NCBI GenBank assembly: GCA_037179515.1
Contig: JAXCGZ010021103.1
Span: forward strand, 16,556-80,555
Source: Halocaridina rubra
Taxonomy: Eukaryota > Arthropoda > Malacostraca > Decapoda > Atyidae
Reading direction: 5' to 3'
DNA: 64,000 bases
Shown here: one piece after another, positions 1 through 14,484 of the stretch
How positions within the stretch are numbered: position 1 is the stretch's first letter
Layout: every line of letters begins with the position of its first letter
Notes under the pieces: generated by a model
What the model was told of the DNA's origin: nothing
What the model saw: only the letters and a program-made list of their open reading frames with translations
Database searches by the model: none
Position numbers and translations under genes: made by a program

Positions 1-1437
1 TGTGGAAACTATAGAGGTATAAACTTGTTAAGTCATACTATGAAGATATGGGAGAAGATCATAGAGAGGAGACTTAGAGAGGAAATGACAATTGGGGATG
101 AACAGTTTGGCTTCATGCCTGGAAGAGGGACAGTGGATGCCATATTTGCCTTGAGACAAATGATGGAAAAGCATCGGGAGAAACAGAAAGGACTGCATAT
201 GGTCTTTATTGATCTGGTAAAGGAATATGATCGAGTACCACATCAAGAGGTGTGGAGGTGTATTAGAGAAAAGGGAGTCCCGAGAAATATGCAAGAATCA
301 TCCAAGATATGTATGAGAGGGCAGAGGCAAATGCTAAGAGCAGTGTGGGCTTGACGAAAAGTCTCTCAGTAAATGTTGGTCTGCATCAAGGGTCTGCTTT
401 GAGTCCATATCTATTTGATCTGGTCTTGGGTGTAGTAACCCATGGTATTAGAGATCAGTCACCATGGTGTATGCTCTTTGCAGATGACATTGTACTGCGT
501 AGCAACAGACAAGAGGTACTGGAGGAGAAGCTTGAGGAGTGGAGAAGAGTGATGGAGGATAGAGGACTGAGAATCAGCAGGAAGAACAAACAAAACAAAC
601 AAACAAACAAACTTTATTTCCATTTCAATACAATGGGTATTCGTCAGCCAGGGCAAGCCCCAACCCCCCACAGTAGTGTCCAACCACAGCAGTTCCTGCC
701 AGTAAACAGCTTAAACTCTCGGTCTTGGACGGGAACCGATCTTTCGACCTCGTGAATGCGAAGCCAGTGCGTTACCACTGTACTAGCCAGCAGGCAGAGT
801 ACTTGAGGTTGGTAGATGATGAGGATGGGGAGGTCAATCTGCAGGAGAAGGTGTTGAAATGAGTTGAAAAGTTCAAGTATTTTTTATCAACAGTAGCAGA
901 GGATGGTGACCTAGAGTCAGAAATAACCCACAGAATACAAGCGGGATGGAAGAACTGGAAGAAAGTGTCTGGGGTGCTGTGCGACAGGAGAATAGGGATT
1001 AAATTGAGGGGTAAAGTGCATAAGACAGTTGTGAGACCTGCGATGATGTATGGAGCAGAGGCATGGCAATGAAGAAGACACAAGAGAAAAAACTGGATGT
1101 GGCATAGATGAGGATGTTGAGATGGATGTGTGGGGTGACAAGAAGCAATAAGATCAGAAACGAGGTAATTAGAGGTACCTCAAAAGTTAGAGAAATATCA
1201 GATAAGATACAAGAAAGTAGACTAAGATGGTATGGTCATGTCGTTAGGAGGAATGAATAGTATGTTGGTAGGAGGGTGATGGAAATGGATATACAGGGTA
1301 GGAGAGGGAGGGGGAGACCAAAGCGTAGGTGGATGGATTGCATCAATGACGACCTGAGGTCTAAAGGTTTGTTGGGTGATGAGGTATGGGACAGGAACAT
1401 ATGGAGAACACTGGCCAGAAACATCGACCCCACATAA
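1..1437 (+). pseudogene. RTE-a reverse transcriptase, broken
   Basis: The reading begins with NYRGINL (RT fingers) and QFGFMPGRGT. The first catalytic block reads DLVKEYDRVP instead of the usual D-x-x-K-A-Y-D. A frameshift near 290-300 moves the frame, after which GLHQGSALSPYLFDLV and the catalytic FADDIVL (about 477-497) are seen. After the SINE the C-terminal domain continues with RPAMMYGAEAWA, RWYGHV and GRGRPKRRW, ending near 1437. Several in-frame stops occur. It encoded the enzyme that copies the element's RNA into DNA at a nicked chromosomal site; it cannot do so now. Confidence 0.8.
588..794 (-). mobile_element. SINE-A copy 1 (tRNA-derived)
   Basis: On the minus strand the element starts GCCTGCTGGCTAGTACAGTGG, where TAGTACAGTGG matches the Pol III A box consensus. 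A degenerate B box (GGTCGAAAGATC) and a tRNA-Ala-like stretch around CTTCGCATTC follow. The body carries the TTTAAGCTGTTTACTGG core and a G-rich block. The 3' end has the hairpin at 620-636 followed by AATAAA and a (GTTT)n tail. It lies antisense inside the RTE-a RT. Three other copies in this window confirm its limits. Confidence 0.85.
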
Positions 1438-1470
1438 AAGTGGGAAAAGATGTAGACGAAGAAGAAGTTA

Positions 1471-3845
<2,375 letters not shown>

Positions 3846-4163
3846 ATTTTGGCATACAAAGGCCCTTACAAGATTTCACAGATATTTAGAGACTGATTTT
3901 GTGTTGTGTATCTTGATGACATTCTCACATTTTCCAGTAACTTTGCAGAAATGTGAAGCACCAAAGAACTATTTTCAAGATTCCCAGTGACAACAGTTTA
4001 GGAATCTCTCTATATAAGTGTGTTTTTGTTGCTGACTCCTCAGATCTCCTTTGATTTACAGTAGGGAAGAAATCAGCTATCCAGGACTTCATTACCCCCA
4101 GATTCAAAGGACTTAAAAAGGTTTCTGGACATGGTTGGCTTTTATAGACATCTTATTCATCAA
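3846..4163 (+). pseudogene. Gyp-0: Gypsy RT fragment, 5' piece
   Basis: The plus strand encodes CVVYLDDILTFSSNFAE, the Gypsy RT catalytic block with its Y-x-D-D core. After stops and frame changes comes PPDSKDLKRFLDMVGFYRHLI, typical of the segment between RT and RNase H. At 4164 the sequence switches to the L2x LINE; the Gypsy reading resumes at about 5989. The upstream part is missing where the (AT)n tract begins. Confidence 0.8.
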
Positions 4164-5988
4164 TTCATCAAAGATGCTCTTCCCATGATTGTATCTTATA
4201 TTCTAGCTATTATAAACACTTCTATTGTTACTAAAAGGTTTCCTGACTCTTGGAAAAAATCACATGTAATACCTTTGCCTAAAAAAGAGGGACAGAGAAG
4301 ATGGGACAAACTATTGTCCTATTGTCCTGCTACTCATTTTCTCTAAAATATTAGAAAAAAATTGTTGCATGCCAATTTATGTCATATTTAGAGTCAAATT
4401 AACTTATAGCTACTAACCAACATGGTTTCAGACTAAAACTCTCAACGGAAGCTGCAGTCCTTAAAGTTACAAATAGAATTTACCATAATTTAGACTTTGA
4501 AAAATCTCTCTGCTTGTATAATTAGACTTATCTAAAGCCTCCGACAGTGTAAGCCATGAAATTCTTATTAGTAAATGTACTAACCTGAATATTGACTCGA
4601 GTTGGTTTAGAGAGTATCTATCTAATCACAAACAGTCTATCCGTCTTAACACCATTATCTCTATTCCAAATAATTTATCATTTGGTATTCCACAGGGATC
4701 AGGACTTGGTCCTATCCTCTTCTCATTTTACGTAAATTATCTATCTTCTTTCATTTCTGACTGTTTAGTCGTACAATATGTAGATAACTCAACTACTCCT
4801 TAGTGGTGATATTAATAATCTTCCAAAGCTAACCATAAAAGCAGAAAACACTCTGTCAAAAATTAAAACCTATTTTCAAGAAATTTGGCTGTTAACTAAC
4901 GAAAGTAAAACACAATGCATGTTTATTGGCTCAAGGTTCCACATAGTACAAATTCCAGAAAACACCACAATTAATCTTTGCGGCATTACACCTAGCAAAA
5001 CAGTCAAAAACCAAGGAATTCACTTTGATAAATACATGTTATGTGATTCCCATATAGATAAAATCTGCAAAAAAGTTACAGAACACTAATGTACTTATCA
5101 CATATAAAAGACAGTTTTGAGACTACCACTCGAATAACTATTGTTGAATCTCTAGCCCTAAGTCACATTAATTACTGCACAACTGTTTGGGGAGCTACCA
5201 CTAAGACTCAGATAAACAGAATACAGAAGTTTATTAATATTGCAGATCGAGTTGCCCTGGAAGGAATAAGAAAATATGACCACATCACAGCTGTTCTCAA
5301 AAAACTTGGGAGCTGCTAGCAGAAAAAAGGTCTCCTATGCTATTTATGCTTATGTATAAAAAAATTTGAACCATCATTACCCTAGCTGGCTATTTAATTT
5401 GAAATCAGTCAGGGATATACGGGGAACCGACACTAGACATAGTAGTGAGCTCTTTATTCGGAGAACAAACACAGAAGCAAGTTCAGAGATGATCACTATT
5501 AAAGAGCCAACACTCTGGAACAAATATTCCAGAGCATTTTAAAAATTCATTATCCTTCGCAGCTTTCAAAGGCAAATAATATAGTTTTATTTTGGACAAA
5601 TAGTTTCTACACACACATTAATTAAGCTTAATGATTTGATGTAATTTCCCTCAACCCTAACATCTCTATATTTAAACTGCTATCGCCGTCTTTATTCTCT
5701 AAGATAAAAGCTAATTATTCTCATTGTAAGGAATACAAATATGGTGATGATGCCGATAATAACGATCCTGTATCGAATGTTATCATTACTACTTTATTAT
5801 TAGCATAATTGTAACATTATTATTACAGTCTTATTATTTTGTAGGAAAGCTATTTTTAGTTTAACTGTTCATATTACCCTGTTACTTATTAATTCAATTA
5901 CATGTCTACTTATAAGTTACTCTTAAATTTGTATAAGAATAGCCATTGTACAAAAATGGAAATAAATGTTTGTTTGTTTGTTTGTTTG
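4164..5988 (+). mobile_element. L2x-1: L2-like LINE, 5'-truncated and decayed
   Basis: This copy aligns with 11433-13170 of L2x-2 and so covers the RT fingers to the 3' end. It is flanked by an imperfect 11-bp duplication (4153-4163 and 5989-5999, two mismatches) made from the Gypsy target. Decay is heavy: the catalytic YADD of the sister copy reads YVDN here, and frameshifts and stops are frequent. The 3' end has the CCATT-AATGG hairpin (5943-5959), AATAAA and a (TTTG)n tail. Confidence 0.85.
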
Positions 5989-6284
5989 TTACTCCTCAAC
6001 TTGCTAATGCAGTGTTTCCCATGACAAACTTATTGAAAAGTGTGTAAATGATAAGCATGTACAGTGGTGAGAAGTTATAAAATCTTTCAATGCCATCAAA
6101 GACGCTTTACAAAATGTGGCAATCTTAATAAATCATGCTCATTAACCGGATTCTCCTCAACTGGTGAGTGATTGTTCTGTTGTGACTTGCAGGAGCTGCC
6201 CTCAATCAAGTGGTCGATGGTTCACCTATGGCTTTTGAATTTTACTCCACGAAGCTCTGTGGATCTCAACGTAAGTGATTCATG
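5989..6284 (+). pseudogene. Gyp-0: Gypsy RNase H fragment, 3' piece
   Basis: After the LINE the Gypsy reading continues with TPQLANAVF, then FNAIKDALQNVAIL, and in another frame GAALNQVVDGSPMAFEFYS, which is the RNase H start of Gypsy Pol. Together with 3846-4163 it is one element split by L2x-1. It ends abruptly at about 6284 where the tandem SINE-T array begins. Confidence 0.75.
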
Positions 6285-7637
6285 TTTTCACATATGTCAT
6301 GTGCTTATTTGTATTTCATGGCTCGAATGAGATTGGGAATTGAATTAAATGCTAAAACGAAGCCACGAGTGAGGTTGGGGAATCTGTAATATGAACATAG
6401 TGGCATTCAGTTAGAATGCGTTCATTCCTAAGTATAACAGATATAAGCTATAAGGTTGGATTCCTTTTAACCTTCTGTGGTGTGGTGGTAGCGCCTTGAC
6501 TTAGTAATCATAAGTCCTAGGTTCGAGTCCCGGTCGGGATTAAAAATGATTCATATTTTCACATATGTAATGTGCTTATCTAGTTATTTCATGGCCCGAA
6601 TGAGATTGGGAATTGAATTAAATGCTAAAATGAAGCCACGAGTGAGGTTGGGGAATCTGTAATATGAACATAGTGGCATTCAGTTAGAATGCGTTCATTC
6701 CTAAGTATAGCAGATATAAGCTATAAGGTTGGATTCCTTTTAACCTTCTGTGGTGTAGTGGTAGCGCCTTGACTTAGTAATCATAAGTCCTAGATTCGAG
6801 TCCCGGTCGGGATAAAAAATGATTCATGTTTTCACATATGTAATGTGCTTATCTGGTTATTTCATGGCGCGAATGAGATTGGGAATTGAATTAAATGCTA
6901 AAATGAAGCCACGAGTGAGGTTGGGGAATCTGTAATATGAACATAGTGGCATTCAGTTAGAATGCGTTCATTCCTAAGTATAGCAGATATAAGCTATAAG
7001 GTTGGGTTCCTTTTAATCTTCTGTGGTGTAGTGGTAGCGCCTTGACTTAGTAATCATAAGTCCTAGGTTCGAGTCCCGGTCGGGATAAAAAATGATTCAT
7101 GTTTTCACATATGTAATGTGCTTATCTGGTTATTTCATGGCCCGAATGAGATTGGGAATTGAATTAAATGTTAAAATGAAGCCACGAGTGAGGTTGGGGA
7201 ATCTGTAATATGAACATAGTGGGTTCAGTTAGAATGCGTTCATTCCTAAGTATAGCAGATATAAGCTATAAGGTTGGATTCCTTTTAACCTTCTGTGGTG
7301 TAGTGGTAGCGCCTTGACTTAGTAATCATAAGTCCTAGGTTCGAGTCCCGGTCGGGATAAAAAATGATTCATGTTTTCACATATGTAATGTGCTTATCTG
7401 GTTATTTCATGGCCCGAATGAGATTGGGAATTGAATTAAATGCTAAAATGAAGCCACGAGTGAGGTTGGGGAATCTGTAATATGAACATAGTGGCATTCA
7501 GTTAGAATGCGTTCATTCCTAAGTATAGCAGAATATAAGCTATAAGGTTGGATTCCTTTTAACCTTCTGTGATGTAGTGGTAGCGCCTTGACTTAGTAAT
7601 CATAAATCCTAGGTTCGAGTCCCGGTCGGGATAAAAA
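6285..7637 (+). repeat. SINE-T tandem array, 5 x about 273 bp
   Basis: Five near-identical units follow head to tail. The matching CCTTCTGTGG points fall at 6471, 6744, 7017, 7289 and 7563, giving a period of 272-274. Each unit contains a tRNA-like segment with a perfect A box (TGGTGTAGTGG in most copies) and a perfect B box (GGTTCGAGTCC), and an anticodon-like hairpin with a 7-base loop GTAATCA (AAT if real). The acceptor ends do not pair, so this is tRNA-derived and not a tRNA gene. A 184-bp piece is dispersed at 19028-19211, and diverged relatives lie at 27311-27480 and 28187-28404. The last unit runs into an (AT)n tract. Confidence 0.88.
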
Positions 7638-7638
7638 A

Positions 7639-8386
<748 letters not shown>

Positions 8387-9071
8387 TTGTTCCTTAAGCT
8401 GCTTAGGAACAACAACTCTGGTCCCACATAATATGCTATCCTGTTCCACACTAAGTTCAGAACATACTGCCACATATGGTTTACATTCTTCCTGAGTCAT
8501 TGTTGAACCTCGACCATTAAGTAAATGCTGAAGTACCTTTGACAATATTGGATCCTGTTTTGTGCTTTTAGTTATATATTTACCTGTGATATGTAAGTCT
8601 TAGCTGTCAAACAACAAAATACTGACATCATGAACTGTAGGAGGTTCGTCTATGGGACAGCAAGATAGTACGACTGCATTTCCTATCTTGGTAGTAGACT
8701 TGTACTCTAATGTATAATTACAAGCTGCCAAAATTATAGCCCACCTTTGTAGTCGTGCAGCTACAAATGGTTTTTGGTCAATGACTAACTTAAATTCCTT
8801 CCTGCTGTATAGGTATACATTAATGCAAGGTCCTCCTTTTCAATTTGTGAATAGTTTCTTTCTGCCTTATTTAACAATCTAGATGCATGGCCATTCTGTT
8901 CTGTCGGGCATGACATGAGCTAAGATTGCACCTAAGCCTACCTGTGAGGCATCACACACTAGTTTTATCTTCAAGTCCATTCTGAAATGCGTCAAGACCT
9001 TTGAAGAAGCTATTTCTGCTTTTATCTTGTCAAATAACTGATAAAAGTGATAGTCATCAAGACAACCTAGC
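8387..9071 (-). pseudogene. Gyp-1: Gypsy RNase H to integrase start
   Basis: Reading down from 9071 the minus strand gives DDYHFYQLFDKIKAEIASS and LVCDASQVGLGAIL, the RNase H start with its first catalytic Asp. In other frames it gives QRWAIILAACNYTLEYK and then ILCGTRVVVP, the lead-in to the integrase zinc-binding domain. L2x-3 cuts it off at 8387, so the integrase core and 3' LTR are not seen. Stops and frameshifts make it a pseudogene. Its upstream half lies beyond L2x-2, from 13179. Confidence 0.8.
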
Positions 9072-10064
9072 ATAAATAATCAAATCAGTAACAGGTTACA
9101 AAATAGTGATGAAACAACAGCGTCCTTCCCCACTACTCCTAACAATACAACAACAGGCACTAACCAGAACAAGATTCTTCCCAGCACAAACAACCAACCT
9201 GGTAAAGAGTTGCAAAACAGCGAAGAAGATATAGAGTCAATTTCCACTACTCCTAACAACACAGCAACTATCACTAACCAGGACAACCAAATCACACCTT
9301 CCAGCACAAATAACCAACCCAGCAATAGGCTGCAAAATAATGAAGAAAACAGAAAAGACAAAATAGCAGCAGTCTCTATTCTAAACATTCCATCGAAGTC
9401 CTCTCCCCCACAGCCACAGTTGCCCAATAATGCAAGTGCAAGGGTTACAGCTCAAATATATATTCGCATTCCTGGCAACCCCTTTGAGAGAGAGATACGT
9501 AATACATTGGCAAATCAAGGCATTCCTTCTGAAGAAGTCTTGATTAAGGAGCTTTCTCGCAAACCAAACTGAGTTTCCTTCGCAATAACGATATCGAAAG
9601 GATTTGAATATGTGCCTTACAAACTGAAGCAAAGGCCCACAGGCACAATTGTCCAGCCATTTCGTGGGGGCAAACAATGGACACAACCTGGGTATTCTAC
9701 AAAATATCCCAAACTACAGTCATACCAAAATAAACAGCAAAGAGCTAATGAAACAATTCCCTATACGCGAGACTACAGAAAGAGACACGATACAAACCTC
9801 TCTTATCGCCGTCCACGCACAAGAGACTTCTCCTGGAGTGATGGCTCTTACAACCCTAGACACTCACCTAGGCATACAAACTTAGGGAAGGCCCGATCAT
9901 ACCACGGCACGTACTCAAACCAGCGTTACACATCCAACGGCAGGTACAGACACCAGGATCCATGGGCTAACCCCAGAACACACTACAATGATGAACTCCC
10001 AGCAGAATCACACAGTCGAAACTACAACTATGACTATGGATACCACCCCAATGAAACATGGTAA
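9072..10064 (+). pseudogene. L2x-2 ORF1, 5'-truncated with one stop
   Basis: One frame runs from the element's truncated start to the TAA at 10062-10064, broken by a TGA at 9570-9572. The first part is Asn/Thr/Pro-rich and contains an internal repeat: NNQ-x-x-x-x-LQN blocks start near 9075, 9189 and 9309. The middle holds RVTAQIYIRIPG and EREIRNTLANQGIP. The last 140 residues are rich in Arg, Tyr, Asn and His, suggesting a basic nucleic-acid-binding tail. I see no CCHC knuckle. ORF2 begins inside it in another frame. Confidence 0.65.
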
Positions 10065-12886
10065 GAATGTAACATTAGTACATGTGAACGCTCAGTCCCT
10101 GCTCGCTCATTTTGAGGAAATAATAATGCTAACAAAAGACTACAACATAGACATCCTCTGTGTAAGTTAAACTTGGCTTCCTCCTACAACTGAAAATAAA
10201 TATGTGAATATCCCAGAGTTTAAAATATTTCGCAATGACCATGGCCGAGGGGGTGGGGTTTGTATTTATGTTAGAAATTATCTTAGTGCATCAGAAATAA
10301 CCACAGGTTTAGAAAAAACTGAGGAGCTCGAAGATTTATGGATCACTGTGCAGTATCAGAAACTTCCATCTTTCATTGTAGGGTGTGTTTACCGTCACCC
10401 TAAAGCACCTACCAGTTCATTCAATCATCTGCTAGAAACAGTCAGAAATATCTATGTGCGTCATAAACCCATATACATACTTGGTAATTTTAATGATGAC
10501 TTGCTCTCAGCAGATAACAAAATGAAAAGGGTGATCAACACTGTGAAGTTAACACAAATAGTGACAAAACCGACCTGCATAACCCCTAATTCTAGGACTC
10601 TTATAGATCTGATAATAACAAATAAAGTGGAAAGTATACCCTATTGGGACGTAGTTCCCTGCCCAATTGCAGACCACGAGCTGAACATTGCTATGCTAAA
10701 CATAAACAAGCCCAAAAGGAAGCCTCTCCTCAAGACATTCCGGTGTCTAAAAAATTACTCCCCTGATATCTTTTGTGAAACATTAATCAACAACACAAAT
10801 GCACTTAATAGAATTAAATACACAGATAACGTCGATTTGCAGGTTGATATTTTAACAAAAGTCTTCCTTGAATGCTTAGATAGTTGTACACCCATTGTAA
10901 CAAGAAAAATAACCCGCCCCTCAGCCCCCTGGCTAACTAATGACATCAAAGAGGCAATGCAAATCAGAAATCAAATACAAAAAGAGCTAAAAATGAATAG
11001 ATATGATATGACTCTCCGAGAACGTTATAAAACAGAAAAGAAACGTGTCAGATCTCTCATCAGTGTAAGTAAAAAAGACTTTTACAAAAAACAATTTAAT
11101 GACTCTAGACATGATACAGCAGCAACATGGAAAGTAATTAGAAGCATGATACCAAATGAAAAGAGTACCTCAGAAAGTTATGACAATATTACGGAGTTGA
11201 AAGACAAAGCAGATAACTTTAATAACTATTTTGCTAACGTTGGCAAAAATACATATGAAAAAACTCAAGAAAACATCAACTCAGTGAATATGAGTAATTG
11301 CTTAAATGACAATTCTTCCAATGAAAACACAAGAGAGTACTTCAAGATAAATCCTATAGATTGTGCTACCCTAATTCTTACCATAAAGAGCCTAAGAAAC
11401 TCTGGCTCTTATGGTTCAGATGGTATACCATTTCAGTTCATCAAAGATGCTCTACCCATGATTGCATCCTATATTCTAACTATTATGAACAATTCCATTG
11501 TTACTAAAAAGTTTTCTGACTCTTGGAAAATATCACATGTAATACCTCTGCATAAAAAGGGGGACAGAGAAGATGTGACAAACTATCGTCCCATTTCTCT
11601 CCTACCCATTTTCTCTAAAATATTAGAAAAAACTGTTGCATGCCAACTTATGTCATATTTAGAATCAAATAGACTACTAACGATTAGCCAACATGGTTTC
11701 AGACCAAAACTCTCAACGAAAACTGCACTGCTTAAAGTTACGAATAGTATATATAATAATATAGATATGAAAAAAATATCTTTGCTAATTTTATTAGACT
11801 TATCAAAAGCCTTCGACAGTGTAAACCATGAAATTCTTTTAAGTAAATGTATTTACTTAAATATTGATCCAAGCTGGTTTAGCGAGTATCTATCTAATCG
11901 TAAACAGTCCATACGTCTTAACAACATTATCTCTGTGCCAAAAAATGTATCACTTGGTGTTCCACAGGGATCAGTACTTGGTCCTATCCTCTTCTCCATT
12001 TATGTAAATTATCTATCTTCTTTCATTTCTGACTGTCTAGTCGTACAATATGCAGATGACACTCAACTACTCCTTAGTGGTGATATTAATAATCTCCCAG
12101 AGCTAACTTTAAGAGCAGAAAACACTCTGTCAAAAATTAAAACCTATTTCCAAGAAATTGGGCTGTTAATTAACGAAAGTAAAACACAGTGCATATTTCT
12201 TGGTTCAAGGTTCCACATAGCACAAATTCCAGAAAACACAACAATTAATTTTTGCGACAATATTATCACACCTAGCAAAACAGTCAAAAACCTAGGAATT
12301 CACTTTGATAACCACATGTTGTTTGATTCCCACATTGATAAAGTATGCAAAAAGGTTACAGGAACATTAATGTACTTATCACGTATAAAAGACAATTTTG
12401 AGACTACCACTTGAATAACTGTTGTTGAATCTTTAGCCCTAAGTCACATTAATTACTGCACAACTGTTTGGGGAGCTACCACTAAGACTCAGATAAACAG
12501 AATACAGAAGCTTATTAATTTTTGCAGCTCGAGTTGCCCTGGGAGGAATAAGAAAATATGACCACATCACACCAGCTCTCAATAAACTTGGGTGGCTGCG
12601 GGCAGAAAATACGGTCGCTTATGCTATTTATGTTTTTGTATTCAAAATTTTGGACCCTCATTATCCTAGCTGGCTATTTGATTTAAAAACAGTCAGGGAT
12701 ATAAGGGGAACCAACACAAGACAGAGCAGTGAGTTCTTTATTCACAGAACAAACACAGAAGCAGGTTCAAAGATGATCACTATCAAAGGGTCAACACTCT
12801 GGAATAATATTCCAGAGCATCTTAAAAATGCATCCTCCTTCACAGCTTTCAAAGGCAAACTATATAGTTTTCTTTTGGACAAATAG
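10036..12886 (+). pseudogene. L2x-2 ORF2: endonuclease and RT, three lesions
   Basis: ORF2 likely starts at the ATG at 10036 or 10051, overlapping ORF1. The APE-type endonuclease shows VHVNAQSLL, then LCVS with a TAA (10168-10170) where the catalytic Glu of S-E-T-W is expected. It continues with LGNFNDDLL (Gly-Asn for Gly-Asp) and LIDLIITN, ADHELNI. The RT has NYRPISLLPIFSK, LLDLSKAFDSV, LGVPQGSVLGP and the intact catalytic QYADDTQLLL (about 12046-12075). A TGA at 12412-12414 and a frameshift near 12520 precede the C-terminal part, which ends at 12886. It could not make a complete enzyme. Confidence 0.85.
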
Positions 12887-13178
12887 TTGCTGCTCATTAA
12901 GAACTAATTATTCTCATTGTAAGGAAACAAATATGGAAATGATGCCGATAATAACGATCCTGTGTCTAGTGGCATACTTACTACTTTATTATTAACATTA
13001 TTGTTAACATTTTTATTACAGCATTATTATTTTCTATAAAAGCTACATTTAATTTAACTATATGTCTAACCCTCTTATTTATTAGTTTAATTACATGTCT
13101 ACTTATAAGTTACTATTAATGTTGAATAACCATTGTACAAAATGGAAATAAATGTTTTGATTTGATTTTGATTTGATT

Positions 13179-13995
13179 TGAGTACCAGTGCCATGCTACG
13201 TCTATGTTTAACAGTCGACATAGTTGTTCTGCTAGAGTAGCTATGTCTTTAATGAACTTTCCGCAAAATGTCACAAGTCCTAAAAATGACTGTAGCTCCT
13301 TGACATTTTCAGGCACTTTTGCTGACTGTACTGCAAGGACTTTATCATCTGTCTTGTGAATACCCGGGTCATTTATTTTTAACCCTAAATATTCAATTGC
13401 TGCAACTTTAAAATGACATTTGCTCTCTTTTTATTTTCATTTCATTATTTTGGATGCATTTCAATACTCCTACTAGTCTTTCGTGATGCTTTCTCTCATC
13501 CTTTCCTACTACTAATATGTCATTAAGGAAACAAAATACTCAGGGCAACCCATTGAATATCTTATGCATGGCGTACTGCAATATTGCGGGACTGCTGGCT
13601 ACTCTTTATGGTAGGCTTTTGGGATGAAATAACCCTAAATGAGTATTTACTGTACAGTATCCTTGAGACTTGTCATCCATGACTAACTGCTGAAAGTCAT
13701 GTTTATGGTCAAGTTTTTAAAAGACCTTAAATTCTCCTAGGGCTGCAAGCATGTTTATAAGGCTGGGTAAAGGTTATTGGGCTATTTGTGACTTTGGGTT
13801 TAGTGTTACCTTATGATCTCCACACAACCAGTCACGTTCATCTTGATTTGTTACTGGATCTAGAGGGGTTCCCCAGGCTGAATGCATTATTCTCTCCCAT
13901 GTGCCTTTAGCTTCTAATCTTTTAATTTCCTGTTCAGCTGAGGCCTCTAAAGCAAATGGAATAGGTCTAGGAGCAATACTTAGGTGTTGCTTCAA
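13179..13995 (-). pseudogene. Gyp-1 reverse transcriptase, degenerate
   Basis: The minus strand shows PFALEASAEQEIKRLEAKGT and SAWGTPLDPVTNQD, the N-terminal part of a Gypsy RT. Lower down comes FLNDILVVGKDERKHHERL, where the catalytic Y-x-D-D has become F-L-N-D (about 13500-13540), and then ENVKELQSFLGLVTFCGKFI near 13250-13310. The reading stops at 13179 where L2x-2 sits. Multiple frame changes and the mutated active site mean it is inactive. Confidence 0.8.
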
Positions 13996-14028
13996 ATTTC
14001 AGAACTAAGATTGCCTTTGTTGTGTTTT

Positions 14029-14349
14029 CTACTTTGCCATATCCTTCAGTAAAAATCTCCTTAAATTCTGAAAATATTTCAACCCATCTAAACCCATTAA
14101 TGTCTGACTTTGACCTTTCACAATGGTGAGGGGCAGATCTTGTGCTGTCTGCTGATCAAGCTGAACATTAACCTTGGCTGAACCTGCTACCTTTATGTTG
14201 TGTGCATTATAATCCCACAGAACGTTATTGCAAGCTTCTATGGACAAATTAAGTATTTTGCTTGCCACCTTTTCTGACATCACAGAGACGTCTGCTGCTG
14301 TGTCAACTTGCATGACAACCGGCACACTGTTTAGGTTTACTGTAATCAT
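14029..14349 (-). pseudogene. Gyp-1 aspartic protease
   Basis: The frame encodes VVMQVDTAADVSVMSEKV: the retropepsin active-site triad appears as Asp-Thr-Ala. Further on, QTLMGLDGLKYFQNL resembles the ILG-x-D segment near the C terminus of these proteases. It lies between the nucleocapsid remnant and the RT in the order expected of Gypsy Pol. The frame itself is open for 106 codons, but the element around it is broken. Confidence 0.75.
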
Positions 14350-14484
14350 TAACCTCTTGTCTCTGCTACTTATATAGTTAATTTGAAAAGCAAATTCTGG
14401 TTTACTACTATATAATTTCCCTGATGGCTCGTCTTACTTACCATTCTGTTATGCTTCAGGTTTAACTGAGGTATAATTGATGTG

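Larger units (their letters stand above)
1..1470 (+). mobile_element. RTE-a: RTE-type LINE, 3' part
   Basis: This is the 3' part of a non-LTR retrotransposon; the window edge cuts it inside the reverse transcriptase (RT) fingers. It runs through the RT, a C-terminal domain and a short (GAA)n-like end at about 1455-1470, as RTE-type elements do. The order of RT motifs and the long C-terminal tail resemble the RTE lineage found in arthropods and plants; the clade name is from family knowledge, not a search. A SINE-A copy (588-794) interrupts it. Frameshifts and the insertion make it non-functional. Confidence 0.8.
9072..13178 (+). mobile_element. L2x-2: L2-like LINE, long copy
   Basis: This non-LTR retrotransposon inserted in Gyp-1 between the RT and RNase H coding parts. 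It holds the C-terminal part of ORF1, a nearly complete ORF2 (endonuclease plus RT), a short 3' UTR, the 3' hairpin (13130-13145), AATAAA and a (TTTTGAT)n tail. The YADDTQLLLS motif and the simple-repeat tail fit the CR1/L2 group; I cannot assign the exact clade. It is 5'-truncated within ORF1. I could not define its target duplication. Confidence 0.85.

Noticed and set aside
6471..7630. Five tRNA genes (Ile-like anticodon AAT)
   Set aside because: A and B boxes are good, but the acceptor ends do not pair and the T stem has a mismatch; units are repeated with non-tRNA body and found dispersed as a SINE.
9080..9686. Minus-strand open frames over L2x ORF1, with a Leu/Val-rich membrane-like protein
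   Set aside because: They are antisense shadows of the Asn/Thr-rich ORF1; the plus-strand frame continues into the element's ORF2.
9060..13190. A target duplication for L2x-2
   Set aside because: No convincing matching bases at both sides of the insertion could be found; the Gyp-1 target is too decayed.
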